Below, in pieces: positions 9,583 to 19,497 of a stretch of 64,000 bases of DNA. The notes beneath the pieces are model-generated. The model made no database searches and was not told the origin of the DNA. It saw only the letters and a program-made list of their open reading frames with translations. The stretch's first letter is position 1, and the number at the start of each line of letters is the position of its first letter. The position numbers were made by a program, and so were the translations under genes. This stretch comes from Shinisaurus crocodilurus. Lineage: Eukaryota > Chordata > Lepidosauria > Squamata > Shinisauridae. Location of the stretch: assembly GCA_021292165.1 (NCBI GenBank), contig CM037876.1:316724776-316788775 (forward strand), given 5' to 3'.

Positions 9583-9895
9583 TAGACTGGTGGGTACGAG
9601 GGATAAGGCTTTCTCAGTGGTGGCTCCACACCTTTGGAACTCCCTTCCCCAGGAGATATATATGGCCTCATCATCGGTGGCTTAAAAAAAGAGCACCTGA
9701 AGACTCATTTTTTTCCAGTCTGCATTTGTTGCTTTAAAATCGTTAGCTGCTGCTGCTACTTGTATGGGTGGGGGTGGGGTGCATGTGCATAATTGTAATT
9801 GTATGAACATGTTTCTGTAATATTGTGAGCTGCCTTCTGAGGGCTGTGCACCCTGAAAGATGGGTTAAAAAAAACGTTTAAATAAATAAATAAGT
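9577..9895 (+). mobile_element. L2-type LINE 3' end
   Basis: It encodes a decayed LVGTRDKAFSVVAPHLWNSL C-terminal segment, a 3' UTR with GTGAGCTGCCTTCTGAGGG, and an AAATAAATAAATAA tail near 9880-9894. It lies head-to-head with the antisense L2 that ends near 9495. Each has its own 3' end, so these look like two insertions rather than one inverted copy. Confidence 0.8.
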
Positions 9896-10089
9896 GCAAA
9901 ACTAATCAAAGGCTTAGGTCTCTCTTCCACAGCCTGCCACAGATGGCCACAAGAGACCTACCACGCAAAATACCCCTCAAATATTCTGTTTTCTCCCTCC
10001 TCAGAGCCCCCTATTTCCAAAAACTGAACAGGCATCGGGATGCATTTCTTTTGCTGTGGGTGCCAGTGCTCCAATTTTGGCCCTGAAGT

Positions 10090-10285
10090 TATCTTAAGAA
10101 CATCGGAAGCTGCCTTATACTGAGTCAGACCATTGGTCTGTCTAGCCCAATATTGTTGACACTGACTGGGAGCAGTTTTCCAGGGTTCCAGGCAGGATTC
10201 TTTCCTAGCCCTGCCTGGAGGCCGGGGATCAAACATGGGACCTCCTGTATGCCAAGCATGTGGCTCTGTCACACTGAGCGATTGT
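10090..10285 (-). mobile_element. tRNA-derived SINE, antisense, joined to a 5S-like head
   Basis: On the minus strand the order is a head with GTGACAGAGCCACATGCTTG, a B-box-like TGTTTGATCCCCGG, CCTGCCTGGAACCCTGG, CCAATGGTCTGACTCAG and TATAAGGCAGCTTCCGATG. It is the same family as 1148-1333. Directly upstream in the same orientation lies a 5S rRNA-like sequence (10297-10400), which could make the pair one composite element. Confidence 0.82.
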
Positions 10286-10296
10286 CCCTCCCTGCA

Positions 10297-10400
10297 GCAC
10301 CTGGTATTCCAAGGCAGTCACCCATCCAAGTACTAACCAGGCCCGACCCTGTTTAGCTTCCGAGATCAGACGAGATCAGGCTGTTCAGATGTAACATGAG
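10297..10400 (-). pseudogene. 5S rRNA-like sequence (pseudogene or SINE head)
   Basis: The minus strand follows vertebrate 5S rRNA closely from about position 25 to the 3' region: CCTGATCTCGTCTGATCTCG, GAAGCTAAACAGGGTCGGGC, CTGGTTAGTACTTGGATGGG, then TGACTGCCTTGGAATACCAG and GTGCTG. The internal promoter region is nearly intact. The 5' part (GTCTACGGCC...) is absent and several bases differ, so it is not a functional gene. Its junction with the tRNA SINE suggests a chimeric SINE. Confidence 0.85.
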
Positions 10401-10401
10401 A

Positions 10402-10505
10402 AGAGGCCTGTGGCTGGATTAGACCACAGGTGTCTCCAGTCCAGCGTTCTGTTTCATTGGATGACCCAGAGTTCTAATATTATGAAAGAGGGAGAACAAT
10501 AATCT
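10402..10505 (-). mobile_element. CR1-type LINE fragment, antisense, internally deleted
   Basis: GGCTGGATTAGACCACAGGT and CCAGTCCAGCGTTCTGTTT match the CR1 3' terminal region in reverse. A jump then leads to GAGTTCTAATATTATGAAAG, which belongs several hundred bases further into the element. An internal deletion is inferred. Confidence 0.55.
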
Positions 10506-11490
10506 TCACACCCTGTCTTACTGTAGCGACCACACTGGATGCTAATCCCCCATATTTTGCTGGGATTTGGGGGGGGGTGCGGTGAAAATAGGACTCTGCA
10601 ACCCAAACAAGCTGCTCAACTCTCCCACAGGTTGATGTGTAAAAGCGGCAGGAGCCAGCTGCTACAATGAAGAGGCCAAAAAAGTTGGAAAATAAATAGC
10701 CCCAAATCCTTCTGAATCACTGATGGATCTTAATGTATGAAAACTTACTTAATTTAGATTGCCTGCTTTATTTTCATGTAATGCAGATTCTTCTGCATTA
10801 AAGGGAACCTCAGTGGCATGAAGAACAGGAAACGTGCAAGGCGTTGAAAGGGCCCCCAGCTTTAATCTCTTTAACGGGGTAGCCCGATCTAACAAACACG
10901 TTTGAGACCCATATCATCGTGATCACGCCAAGCGCTATGCCCCATCAGCAGCCGATCATGGCTCAGGGATCAAACGACAGGGTGGAAGTGTGCCGCAGGA
11001 TTGAAATCCATTGTGCACATACACACAGATGGCTGATTTGACTAAACCAGATTTAATTTCCACTGGAAACATTCCATTGAGTCGGGCCCAAAGAGCGGCA
11101 GCTCAGCTCTGAACTTCGTCACTCCACAGAATGGAGGAATAGGCTTGCTGCCAGAGGTCATCTTTCCAGCCTAATCCCCACATGCTCCAACAAGGGATTA
11201 TGAGCGAGAACAAAAGAGTGGAGGGCAAGGAATGGGTGATGCAGACAAGGGGATAAAAAGGAGCCAGCTTAGTCATGTAGAGGCACCACCAAAGCCAACT
11301 GTGCAGCACAGGAAACTTGAGCAAAACCAGCCACGAGGCTCCTGGGAATCCACGGGCCTTTGCCAGTTTGCAACACCTTTGCAATCAAGATCAGAGCGGG
11401 GGTGGGAGAAGGAGGGGTGGGAGCACCAGCGACGTCGTTCAAGCTCACCGAAATTCTCCGAATGTCACTTAGAAGCTCGGTTCGGCTTGC
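10506..11490. other. Unassigned sequence
   Basis: About 1 kb without a recognisable gene or repeat. Short overlapping ORFs near 11103-11510 have no motifs I can name. Confidence 0.35.
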
Positions 11491-11494
11491 TCCT

Positions 11495-11650
11495 GTTTTC
11501 ATTTGCGACATGTTTTGTGGTTCGTTCGAAAGGGGACAATGTGCATTTCAACAGGGAAAAGTGCACATGTGTGCACATTTTTCTAAAGTGCACACTTTCC
11601 CCCATTGACTGAAGTGTGAAAAGTCTTTAAAAATATATATATATCACAAT
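11495..11650. repeat. Unclassified 'TTTAGTCAATGGG' family (copy 2, reversed)
   Basis: CCCATTGACTGAAGTGTGAA near 11602-11621 is the reverse complement, with one change, of the core at 5223 and 63334. Flanking GTGCACAC words and a TTCGAAAGGGGA segment also match those copies. It runs into an AT repeat at 11630-11643. Confidence 0.5.
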
Positions 11651-11879
11651 TCAAAGCACATCCTCTCCCCCCCCCACAACATACACGTTTTTCTAACATG
11701 ATCGCAAGTTCATAAATGTGTGAACATTTTTCCAAAAAATTCAAGGTTGCGAAGAGGACAAGTCAGGATGATTTGTGAAGTGAAATGACATTCTCATACA
11801 TCCCTATAAAATGCAATATTTACTTCTTGCTGTTGTTGTTTTGTTTTGTTTATTTAATAAAGTTACAAATAAAAGGATG

Positions 11880-12700
11880 CATGCATAGGCATTCATGTGG
11901 CATTTTTAAACTATTTATGACTATAACTGATATACATTAAAACTCAGCATAAAAATGATCTATGGTGGTACCAACAAAATCAATAAACTAAGTCCCTCCA
12001 AAAGGACCTTTGGGTCTCTGGGGGCATGTATTCAGGGGCACCTTTATTCATAAATGCAAAGAAGGGAAATCAAATTTCAACAAAGCAGTCCCTTTTGCTA
12101 TGTCCTCGAAGAAATCTGCTATGATGTGTCAAGCATTTTGCCAGAGCTATTTGCCAGATCTTTGTTAAGCAACCTTGGAAAGTGAAGCCTGCAGTCAACC
12201 TCCAATGTTGAGTAATTTCTAGATGGGCAGTTGTTAACAAGAAGTTTAACAAGTCCTTGCAGATTATTTTTCTGCAAACATTGTTGTAGAGCATGTAGTG
12301 GGTAAGGGCTAAAAGGCTGAGAAATAATATCTGAAAGTACTCCAAAAATCTGATAACACATAAACCCTGGAGCACTCCCACCACATGTGCATCCAATATC
12401 CTACAGTGTTACAACCTTGCCAACAGTTAGGAGATATAGAGGGGCACATGCGATGTAATCTGAGTGGGGTGTGTAATACCATCTATGGAGCACTTTGATC
12501 GCATTATCTCTAGGTCCGGCAGAAATGGTGTGGAGTGCGAAATGTGACCACAGTGCTTTCCAACTTGCATCAGATACTGGGGACACCCAATCTGGCTCCC
12601 AGACAGATTTTAAGCCATTCAGGTTCCCTGTGGTGCAGTATTTACCTGGTGCCATTGCAAAACACTTGTATACATGTGCAAAACACTTTGCATACATCTT
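11880..12700 (-). mobile_element. Degenerate L1-like LINE, ORF2 C-terminal region, antisense
   Basis: Minus-strand translation of about 12697-12401 gives PDWVSPVSDASW and HTISAGPRDNAIKVLHRWYY. These correspond to the region before the WYLTP...CWRC motif of L1 ORF2. Later frames continue less clearly. Stops and frameshifts are frequent, so this is much older than the copies at 3700 and 22497. The assignment rests mainly on the DNAIKVLHRWYYTP segment. Confidence 0.55.
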
Positions 12701-12775
12701 CCCAGGAATCCTATTCCTTACTACAACAACCCTGTCAAGTAGGTCAGTATTATTTATGTCATATGCAGGGGGTTG
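12660..12775 (-). mobile_element. MIR-like SINE fragment, antisense
   Basis: The order CACTTTGCATACATCTTCCC, then ACAACAACCCTGTCAAGTAG, then CAGTATTATTTATG is that of the central and 3' part of MIR in reverse. It is short and diverged. Confidence 0.5.
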
Positions 12776-12869
12776 AGGGCAAGTCCTTCAGCTTGTTCAA
12801 AGGGCTACAAGGCTGGGATGAGATTTAAGTAAGAGATTCTGTACTCATAGCTGAGAGACTCTCACATAG

Positions 12870-13022
12870 ATTTCATAGATCATAGAGTTGGAAGGAGCCT
12901 ACAAGGCCATCGAGTCCAACCCCCTGCTCAATGCAGGAAACTAGAGGAGGGGTCTCCCATCCAAGTAACAACCAGGCTTGACCCTGCATAGCTTTCCACG
13001 CTCAGACAAGCTGAGTCAGCGT
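12870..13022 (-). mobile_element. 5S rRNA-headed SINE with CR1-type tail (copy 2)
   Basis: Nearly the same sequence as 6411-6562. The minus strand starts with CTGACTCAGCTTGTCTGAGC, then the 5S-like box A and box C, then the CR1-like GGTTGGACTCGATGGCCTTG tail ending in ATCTATGAAA. Differences from copy 1 are scattered substitutions. Confidence 0.85.
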
Positions 13023-13415
13023 AAGCCACAGGTTGTGCTCTAAGACATGGAGTGTTGCCCTAACATTTTTTGTTTTAAAGCAAACCTGCTTGGGGAGTGG
13101 GGAATTGAGAGTGGAGAGGCAGCAGGAGAGTGAGAGGGTTCTTCACCCCTTACCCATCATCCCTTTCCCTACTCCAACCCCCCCCCGCCCTCTGGTAGAG
13201 ATGTTTATAACATAATTCTTCTGACCCCACAGACACAAGTTTGTTTGTGGGGGACATTTTACACCCCGGGATACATTGGAAAATGGCTTGGGGTGGTAAA
13301 ATGCATGTCTGTTTAGATTTTTTTATGTCGCAAAGATTTTTTTTGAGGGAGTGACCATAAGATCAACCTATGAAACTGACTTCTGCTGGGTCATACCATC
13401 GTGGTCCACATAGCC
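13023..13415. other. Unassigned sequence
   Basis: GA-rich and C-rich tracts occur at 13095-13195. No gene was seen. Confidence 0.35.
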
Positions 13416-13527
13416 CAGCCGTCCCCAATCTGGTGCCCTCCAGACGTGTTGGATTGCAACTCCCACATTCCCAGCCAGCGTGGCCTCGGCCCAACACATC
13501 TGGAGGGCGCCAGGTTGGGGGCGGCTG
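13416..13527. mobile_element. hAT-type MITE, 'CAGCCGTCCCC' family
   Basis: Inverted ends CAGCCGTCCCCAATCTGGTG and CGCCAGGTTGGGGGCGGCTG surround a short spacer. Related elements lie at 197-291 and 33130-33240. A convincing direct repeat is not seen on the left. The right side abuts the next hAT MITE. Confidence 0.75.
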
Positions 13528-13535
13528 GTTTAGAG

Positions 13536-13670
13536 CAGTGTTCTCCAACCTTGGGTCCCCAGACATTTTTGGCCTACATCTCCCAGCCTGCCCCAGCCAG
13601 CTACGCTGGCTGGGGCACGCTGGGAGTTGTAGGCCAAAAACGTCTGGGGACCCAAGGTTGGAGAACACTG
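13536..13670. mobile_element. Palindromic hAT MITE, copy 3 of 6
   Basis: Two complementary arms of about 65 bases run from CAGTGTTCTCC to GGAGAACACTG. A perfect 8-bp target duplication, GTTTAGAG (13528-13535 and 13671-13678), flanks it. It inserted immediately beside the MITE at 13416-13527. Confidence 0.92.
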
Positions 13671-13679
13671 GTTTAGAGG

Positions 13680-14700
13680 ACTTTCTCAGCACTTGCTATC
13701 AGAGATCCTTTCGACTGTGGGCTTCCTGGGAATGAACCCAGGAATTTCTGCGTGCAGAAATGACATTTCTCAAGGTGTGTGTGTGTCTGTATATTCGGTT
13801 GCATCTTCAGCCTTAGAGGCAGGGGCGGTGGGGGGGGGGGAGGAAGTAGGTTCAGCACTGGCTGCAGGACTAGCACATCTCAAACTGGAGTGGTTGAGGA
13901 CTCTTAAATACACACCTCAGAGACCACTGATGAGGACTGGCATAAGATCCTTGGTCTCCCCATGCGTGGCCTTTCCTGGGTCTGGCCTCTTCCTCCGGGG
14001 CCTGGTTCTGAGTTAGAACTGCAGTGAAGGATGACACGGATTGTCTCTCTGGCAAGTGGCCAGAAACTGGCAGCCGGCCAAAGAAGCCTCGAGTGGATCA
14101 GGTGTAATCAACCTCCAAGTTCCCACATGTGCCGGAATACCAATCAGGCTCACAGGCCGAGAGGTTATTAATAAGGCAGCGGGAGAGCGGGTGCAGGCAG
14201 TGCCGCGCTTCAGTCATAAATAGAGGGTGCGCCGGGAGCTGGGAGGGGGTGGGGGCGGGGTGGGATTGGAAATTACATGTATTATTGAAATCGTGGAGGA
14301 GAGCGATTAATCTTGGGCCTCGCAATCGCCAGGGGCTGTCACGGCTTGACATGAAAACGAGGCTGTGTGTGGAAACGAGGGGCATCGTTAACCAGCGCGC
14401 AAAGCCGTGCTTCCTCGGGGCCTCCGAGACGAAGGAGTTGTTTGGTGGATGGCAGAGTTTGTCTCTCGTGAGAAGCTGGCGCCATTCATTAAATAACCCA
14501 ATAGGATGCCCCTTCCGGAAACCTGACCGTTGCATTTTGCCCGGGAGCCTTTCTTCCCATCTTTAGCTGAGAGCCTCTGATGTCACGGCATCTTCATCAC
14601 CGTTCTAACCTGTTCTTTAAATTGTTCCACTGTGTGAGCTGCCCAAAGACCTTTTGGCCCTCTTAGGAACTACCTTACCTGATCTACCATTCTGCCCAAG
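13680..14700. other. Unique-looking sequence, possible conserved noncoding element
   Basis: Apart from a G tract near 13830, no repeat was recognised. The part at about 14100-14580 is CpG-containing and holds several homeodomain-like ATTA words (TTATTAATAAGG, GCGATTAATCTT, CATTCATTAAATAACC). It is open in both orientations for about 145 codons, but neither translation resembles a protein I know. A cis-regulatory element is a guess based on base composition and motifs only. Confidence 0.3.
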
Positions 14701-14702
14701 AT

Positions 14703-15044
14703 GGGGGCCTGGTGCTCTGATTCTCTCCAGCAAAAAAATGGCAGTTGGTGGCTGTGAAAGGTCTGGGGGCAGGGGAAAGACTTCCCCTTACTGGCAGACT
14801 CTGTTCTTGTATGGACACCCACCCACCCTGCCCGCCCGCCCGCCCAAAAAAAGAATTGCTGATAGGCTGCCACCATGGGACGACCCTCGCCTGAACACTC
14901 TAGAGCAGTGTTCTCCAACCTTGGGCCCCCAGATGTTTTTGGCCTACAACTCCCAGCATGCCCCAGCCAGCGTAGCTGGCTGGGGCATGCTGGGAGTTGT
15001 AGGCCAAAAACATCTGGGGGCCCAAGGTTGGAGAACACTGCTCT
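14703..15044. repeat. Duplicated block (flank plus palindromic MITE), copy B
   Basis: Nearly identical to 7650-7986. It differs mainly in the length of the CCCA/CCCG tract at about 14815-14845 and a few substitutions. It continues into different sequence four bases after the MITE. Confidence 0.85.
14906..15040. mobile_element. Palindromic hAT MITE, copy 4 of 6
   Basis: Same structure as copy 2 and the same left flank CTCTAGAG (14898-14905). The right flank is CTCTGGAC, so again only the first four bases match. Confidence 0.9.
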
Positions 15045-15775
15045 GGACTGCCCAGCTGTTTGGGAAATGTCTAAGCCCTATTGCAAAGGGCCCCTCCCTT
15101 CAGCCCAGATGTCATGCCCCACTGGAGGAATTATCTTCAGAGGAGGAGACAGAGCTCCCAGAGGCAAGCGACATCGACGAAGAGCAGCCCGTGCCAAAAG
15201 ACGACGAGGAGGAGGAGTCTGGGCCCTTGGGGAAGCTGGCTGCAGGTCCATCCCCACAAGAGGAGGGCAACTCCGTCTCTGAGACAGAGGCTCAGCGACC
15301 ACCTATCCCCCAAGAGCAGCGATGTCTCAAGAGTCAGGCCAGAAACCCCCCCCCCCCGGAGAAGGAGGGTCTATTTGCAAACAAAGGCTTCTCATGAGGA
15401 TGATTTCTTCCCAAAGTCTCTGGGTGGGGCTCTGGAAGCCTCAATCTTAGGCAAGGAGGGCTGCAGGAATAATGTCAGAGTATCAGTTCCCAGTGCCTTG
15501 CAACCTCCTTTTCCTGACTTTGTTTCTTCCTTTGACTGATTTCTGACCCCCTGGACAGCTGCGAAGACTGTGCTCCTTTGGATTGTACTTGTATTGGACT
15601 GTTTTCCTTCTGACTTCTGCCTGCCTTTTGACCTTTCAGGTGGATTTGCCCCATAGATTGCCTCAGAAACAACCACAGCAGGACACCAGCTCCAGAAAAA
15701 TTAAAAAAAGGGTGTTTTGGATTTACGGTACTTTCCCAAAGCCCAGAGAACACATAACCTTACAAAACCATGTAG
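15045..15775 (+). other. Unclassified sequence with a short acidic ORF
   Basis: From about 15105 to 15397 a frame encodes a Glu/Asp/Pro-rich stretch (LSSEEETELPEASDIDEEQP and following) ending in a stop at 15395-15397. It has no start of its own because the frame reads in through the MITE. The acidic segment is reminiscent of linkers in retroelement Gag-like proteins, but no conserved domain is visible. A C run (15349-15358) and a pyrimidine-rich 3' part follow. It may be part of an unidentified retroelement. Confidence 0.3.
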
Positions 15776-16320
15776 TAGCTTAACAACTATGCAGTCTTAG
15801 CACAGGAGGAATATTTTTTGGTGAGAAATTCCCTTTTTAAACAATGCAGCTAAATGTCAAGGTATAAAAAAGTTATTTGGGAAAAGGGGAGAAGCAAGAA
15901 AAAAGGAAGGCACCATCACACACAATATTCCAATTATGATCAGTGAAGTCAATCTAACTTTGCTAGTACACTGTATTTACTTCAATGGAACTCTGGGTTT
16001 CTGAGAATGTGCAGGGTTCCTTGCAGAGCAGATGGTCTGAAAGTGAACACCTTTGATTCTTGGTGGTTCCAAAGACAAAATACACAGGTGACATTTCACT
16101 ATTTATTGGAATTTGAGAACAGCAAAAGTCACCCCCCTGGTGGAGAAGGGCTGTTGTATTCACCAATTTTGAGAGGAGCTCAATTTCCAGCTAGCCAATC
16201 AGAACGTATTACAGGTAGCATAGACCTCCTTAATGACTCTGAACTTACATTATAGAAGAACCAGCCAGCTGAGAGACCAGATGGGTTATTGTGATAAAGG
16301 GATTAACCAGAGGGTGTATA
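15776..16320. other. Unassigned sequence
   Basis: No gene or repeat was recognised. Confidence 0.35.
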
Positions 16321-16325
16321 TTTGA

Positions 16326-16925
16326 CGGTCCGGAAACTTCAGCTGATCCAAAATAGGGCAGCAAGATTATTAACCGGGACTGGCCGACGAGAACATATTA
16401 TGCCAGTGCTTTCTCATCTGCACTGGCTGCCAGTCTGTTTCCGGGCCCGATTCAAAGTGCTGGTGCTAACATTTAAAGCCCTAAATGGCTTGGGGCCAGG
16501 GTATCTGAAGGATCGTCTCCTCCCATATGTACCTGCCCGGACACTAAGATCTTCCTCAACGGTCCTTCTCCGAGAGCCCCTGCCAAAGGAAGTGAGGCAG
16601 GTGGCTACTAGGAGGAGGGCCTTTTCTGCTGTGGCACCCCAGTTATGGAATGAGCTCCCCAAAGAGGTTCGCCTGGCGCCTACTTTGTATTTTTTCTGGC
16701 GCCAGGTGAAGACCTTTCTGTTCTCCCAGGCATTTTAATCATTTTAATCTTGTAATTGTTTTTAATTCCGTTATTGTAACTGCTGCTGCTAGCTCTGCTG
16801 TTTGTTTTTAAATTTTATATTTTATATTGTATTTTATGATTTTAACTGTTGTGAACCGCCCAGAGAGCTTCGGCTACTGGGCGGTATAAAAATGTATTAA
16901 ATAAATAATAAATAAATAAATAAAT
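16326..16925 (+). mobile_element. L2-type LINE 3' end, second subfamily
   Basis: The 16322-16738 frame gives VRKLQLIQNRAARLLTGTGR, then HIMPVLSHLHWLPV, RARFKVLVLTFKALNGLGPG and RRAFSAVAPQLWNELPKEVR. It is the intact last 138 codons of an L2-type ORF2. The 3' UTR ends CCGCCCAGAGAGCTTCGGCT, GGGCGGTATAAAAATG and AATAAATAAATAAAT. It is a different subfamily from 8134-9495, with a different terminal hairpin. It is 5'-truncated. Confidence 0.9.
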
Positions 16926-17205
16926 TGAGAACAGAAGACAGAATATCTGTCTGTTGCAGGCTTCCAGAAAAGTATTCCAATCGCAGACACTCTAGTAGGG
17001 AGCCTTCATAGTCGGTTCAGAATATGGGAGTTTTTCACAGTCCTGCAGCTGGCGGCTGCTTGCTCACACCAATCAAATAGTAATCAACATTCCTGGGACT
17101 GTCACTGAAGTGAATGCAGCTGCTAAAAAAAGCTTAGGCTAAATTAACCAAAGCAAAGCATCCAGCTCACAGGAAGCAATAGTTCCTCTCTACTCTGCGT
17201 TACTC
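16926..17205. other. Unassigned sequence
   Basis: No recognised content. Confidence 0.35.
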
Positions 17206-17209
17206 AGGC

Positions 17210-17680
17210 CACATGGAACAGTGTGTCCAGCTGTAGGTACAATTTAAGAAGGACACTGAGAAGCTGGAGCATGTCCAGAGAAGGACGACCAGGATGGTGA
17301 GGGGTCTGGAAGCCAAGTTCTTTGAGCAATGGTTGAAAAAGGTGGGCATGTTTAGCCTGGGGAAGAAAAGACAAGGTAGCCATCATGCAGCATCTGGAAG
17401 GCCACCAGGCAGAAGATGGAGACTTGCCCTCTATTGCTCCAGAGGGCTGTAGAACAAGTGGGTGGAAATTGCAGGGAAGCAGATTTTGGCTAAACATCAG
17501 TAAGAGCTGTTCAGCTGTGGGACAGATGGCCTTGGGAGGTGGGAGGCTCTCCTTCACTGGAGGTAATTAAGCAGATGCTGGATCACCATCTTCTAGGGAT
17601 GCTGTGGTTGCATCCTGCATGGAGCAGGGATTGGACTAGATGACCTCTAAGGTCCTGTCCAACTCTACTATTCTATCATA
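17210..17680 (+). mobile_element. CR1-type LINE 3' end, diverged
   Basis: It keeps the CR1 C-terminal order: GTCCAGCTGTAGGTACAATT (Q-x-WxP-HF), CTGGAGCATGTCCAGAGAAG (LERVQRR), GGGCATGTTTAGCCTGGGGA (GMFSL) and a GGATTGGACTAGATGACCTC tail ending in TACTATTCTATC. Frameshifts are present. It is older than the copies at 25360 and 28959. Confidence 0.8.
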
Positions 17681-17893
17681 AGGCCTAGGGCATGAGAATT
17701 CTGTTTTGGGGTGAAATCTCAATGGATTTTACCAGTTCAGCCCTGGCAGATTTTGTTCCATTGCCCACGGCTGGCATCAACTCAATCTGTAGCAAGTAGA
17801 TCCAATTTCATGTTTTGTTTTGTTTTAATGGTGGCAATTGGCACAGTTGGGATTTGGGGAGTGGGGTTGATTTGTGAGAATTGAATTGCAATT

Positions 17894-17922
17894 TTTTTAA
17901 ATAAATAAATAAATAAATAAAG
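17894..17922. repeat. (AAAT)n simple repeat
   Basis: Seven AAAT units follow an ATTTTTTTAA stretch. Confidence 0.9.
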
Positions 17923-17927
17923 GTCTT

Positions 17928-18160
17928 ATGCAAGTGTGCACTTATGCAAGGCCACCTGTCTGCTATGTAGCCCCATGGAGGCATATTTCCCTCTTGTAAG
18001 TAGCCAAGTCAGTTTCATCCTCTCCACACACCATTTCCTTTAGACCAGCAGAGCCAAATTCCAGAGAAGATGAAACTGGCAAGGACATTTACAAGAGGGG
18101 AATATGCCTCTGCAGGGCTACATAGTGGACAGGCAGACCTGCCTGCGCAAGTGCGCACTT
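17928..18160. repeat. Unclassified foldback repeat with arms of about 95 bases
   Basis: The left arm (about 17928-18025) contains CTATGTAGCCCCATGGAGGC, ATATTTCCCTCTTGTAA and CAGTTTCATCCTCTCC. The right arm (about 18065-18155) contains the reverse complements: GAGAAGATGAAACTGG, TTACAAGAGGGGAATATGCC and GGGCTACATAG. The outer ends have GTGCACTT and AAGTGCGCAC. No coding capacity. A related, more decayed sequence is at 34665-34865. Confidence 0.65.
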
Positions 18161-19395
18161 CCACAAGATCCTGAAAAACAATTATGACTCCATTTGGGCA
18201 AATATAAAGACTTGAAAGAAAGAAAAAAGATCCCAGCACAAATCACCAAACACAAAAAAGGTGTGTGTGGGAGCATGATCCCATCTGCGCAAATTCCTGG
18301 ACCTGGGGGGCGGGGGGGAGGCTTGTGCGCAAAAAAGAAGAAGAACATTTACAGAATTGGGGGGGGGTGAGTGGGGGGAGTCCACTCCACTCCACTGCTG
18401 CTTATCAGAAGGGAAACACTGCAAATCCTGCCAGGCTTAAACGGAACAGAATTCCCAGTGGCATACATCCCTAAATTTCATTCCCAGTACAAGTGGGGCA
18501 CTAGCCAGCCTGTGGGGCCACACCATCACCCTACATTAACCCCAAGTGTGTTCTCGCTTAGAACACATCCAGCACTTCCCTGAGGCAGTGCGTTCTCTTC
18601 CAAGCTCGGTAGTAGTGGGCAAAGGAGCGCTCTGGAATGTTGTTTGCCCACCGTTCTGCACTGAGGAACCTCTGATAAGCTTCTGCAGAACCTCAGTTCT
18701 CCAGAACACAGGCTGAAAACCTCTGGCCTAGATGAGAGATGACAATGGACTAGACACCCATATTTTAGCATTACACACTCCAAGGAAAGGGAGGTCTTGC
18801 TGCAGCAGCTGCTGCTTTTAACATAAAGCTTTATGGAAGTCCAAACCTATCCCCTGTTGCACCATCCTAGTCAAGCCCAATTTATCTATCCGAGTGAGTA
18901 CTACGAAGTCACCATTTATGATCCTACCTCCACCCCGCCCCCCGCTGCCCATAAAAGTACCAGTCATGGAAATGACAGATACCATTAAACACTGATAGTT
19001 GAGCTTTAAATGTATTTTTAGCACCAGCATTTAATGACTTGGAGGCAGTTTTAACTACAAGCCACAAAATCCACTGAAATGCACTTTCATTTAAAGAGGA
19101 AATCCCAACTTTGTAGCTGTGCAGTCCAATTACTGTGTTTTATTCCATCCTATATGTAGCAGATAGATTAAAGCAGCTTACAAGAGGGAGGCAGAAGTGG
19201 GAAGGCATAACACGACACCAGAGAGGCCAGGAGCAGCCCTTTTCTTTTGTTTTCCTTTCCAGAATACCTGACTACTAGCTCTGCTTGAAATAAATGGGGT
19301 GCGCTTTTTTGCAGAAGAATGGGATGGCATTTTTTTTTCTCACATGTGTGATCTTTTAAGCCAATGGAGGGCCTTGACTTTAACCCAGCATCAAC
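18161..19395. other. Unassigned sequence
   Basis: G-rich tracts occur at 18306-18320 and 18359-18385. No gene or recognised repeat otherwise. Confidence 0.35.
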
Positions 19396-19397
19396 CA

Positions 19398-19497
19398 CAT
19401 GGAGGGACCATTGCTCGGGGGCAGACATGCACTTTGCATGCAGGAGGACCCAGGTCCAGTTCCTGGCATCTCCAGGTAGGGCTGGGAATTCTCAGCA
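19398..19497 (+). mobile_element. tRNA-derived SINE, 5' fragment
   Basis: It has TGCTCGGGGGCAGACATGC, then TTTGCATGCAGGAGGACCC, a B-box-like AGGTCCAGTTCCTGG and CATCTCCAGGTAGGGCTGGG. It matches the first half of the SINE at 1148-1333. Confidence 0.7.

Noticed and set aside
10090..10285. Functional tRNA gene
   Set aside because: Only the B box is recognisable, there is no cloverleaf, and the sequence continues into a SINE body.
10297..10400. Functional 5S rRNA gene
   Set aside because: The 5' third is missing and several bases differ. It lies against a SINE.
14098..14566. Opposing 145-codon ORFs as genes
   Set aside because: Neither translation shows a domain or a plausible start context. 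GC-rich sequence alone gives long frames.
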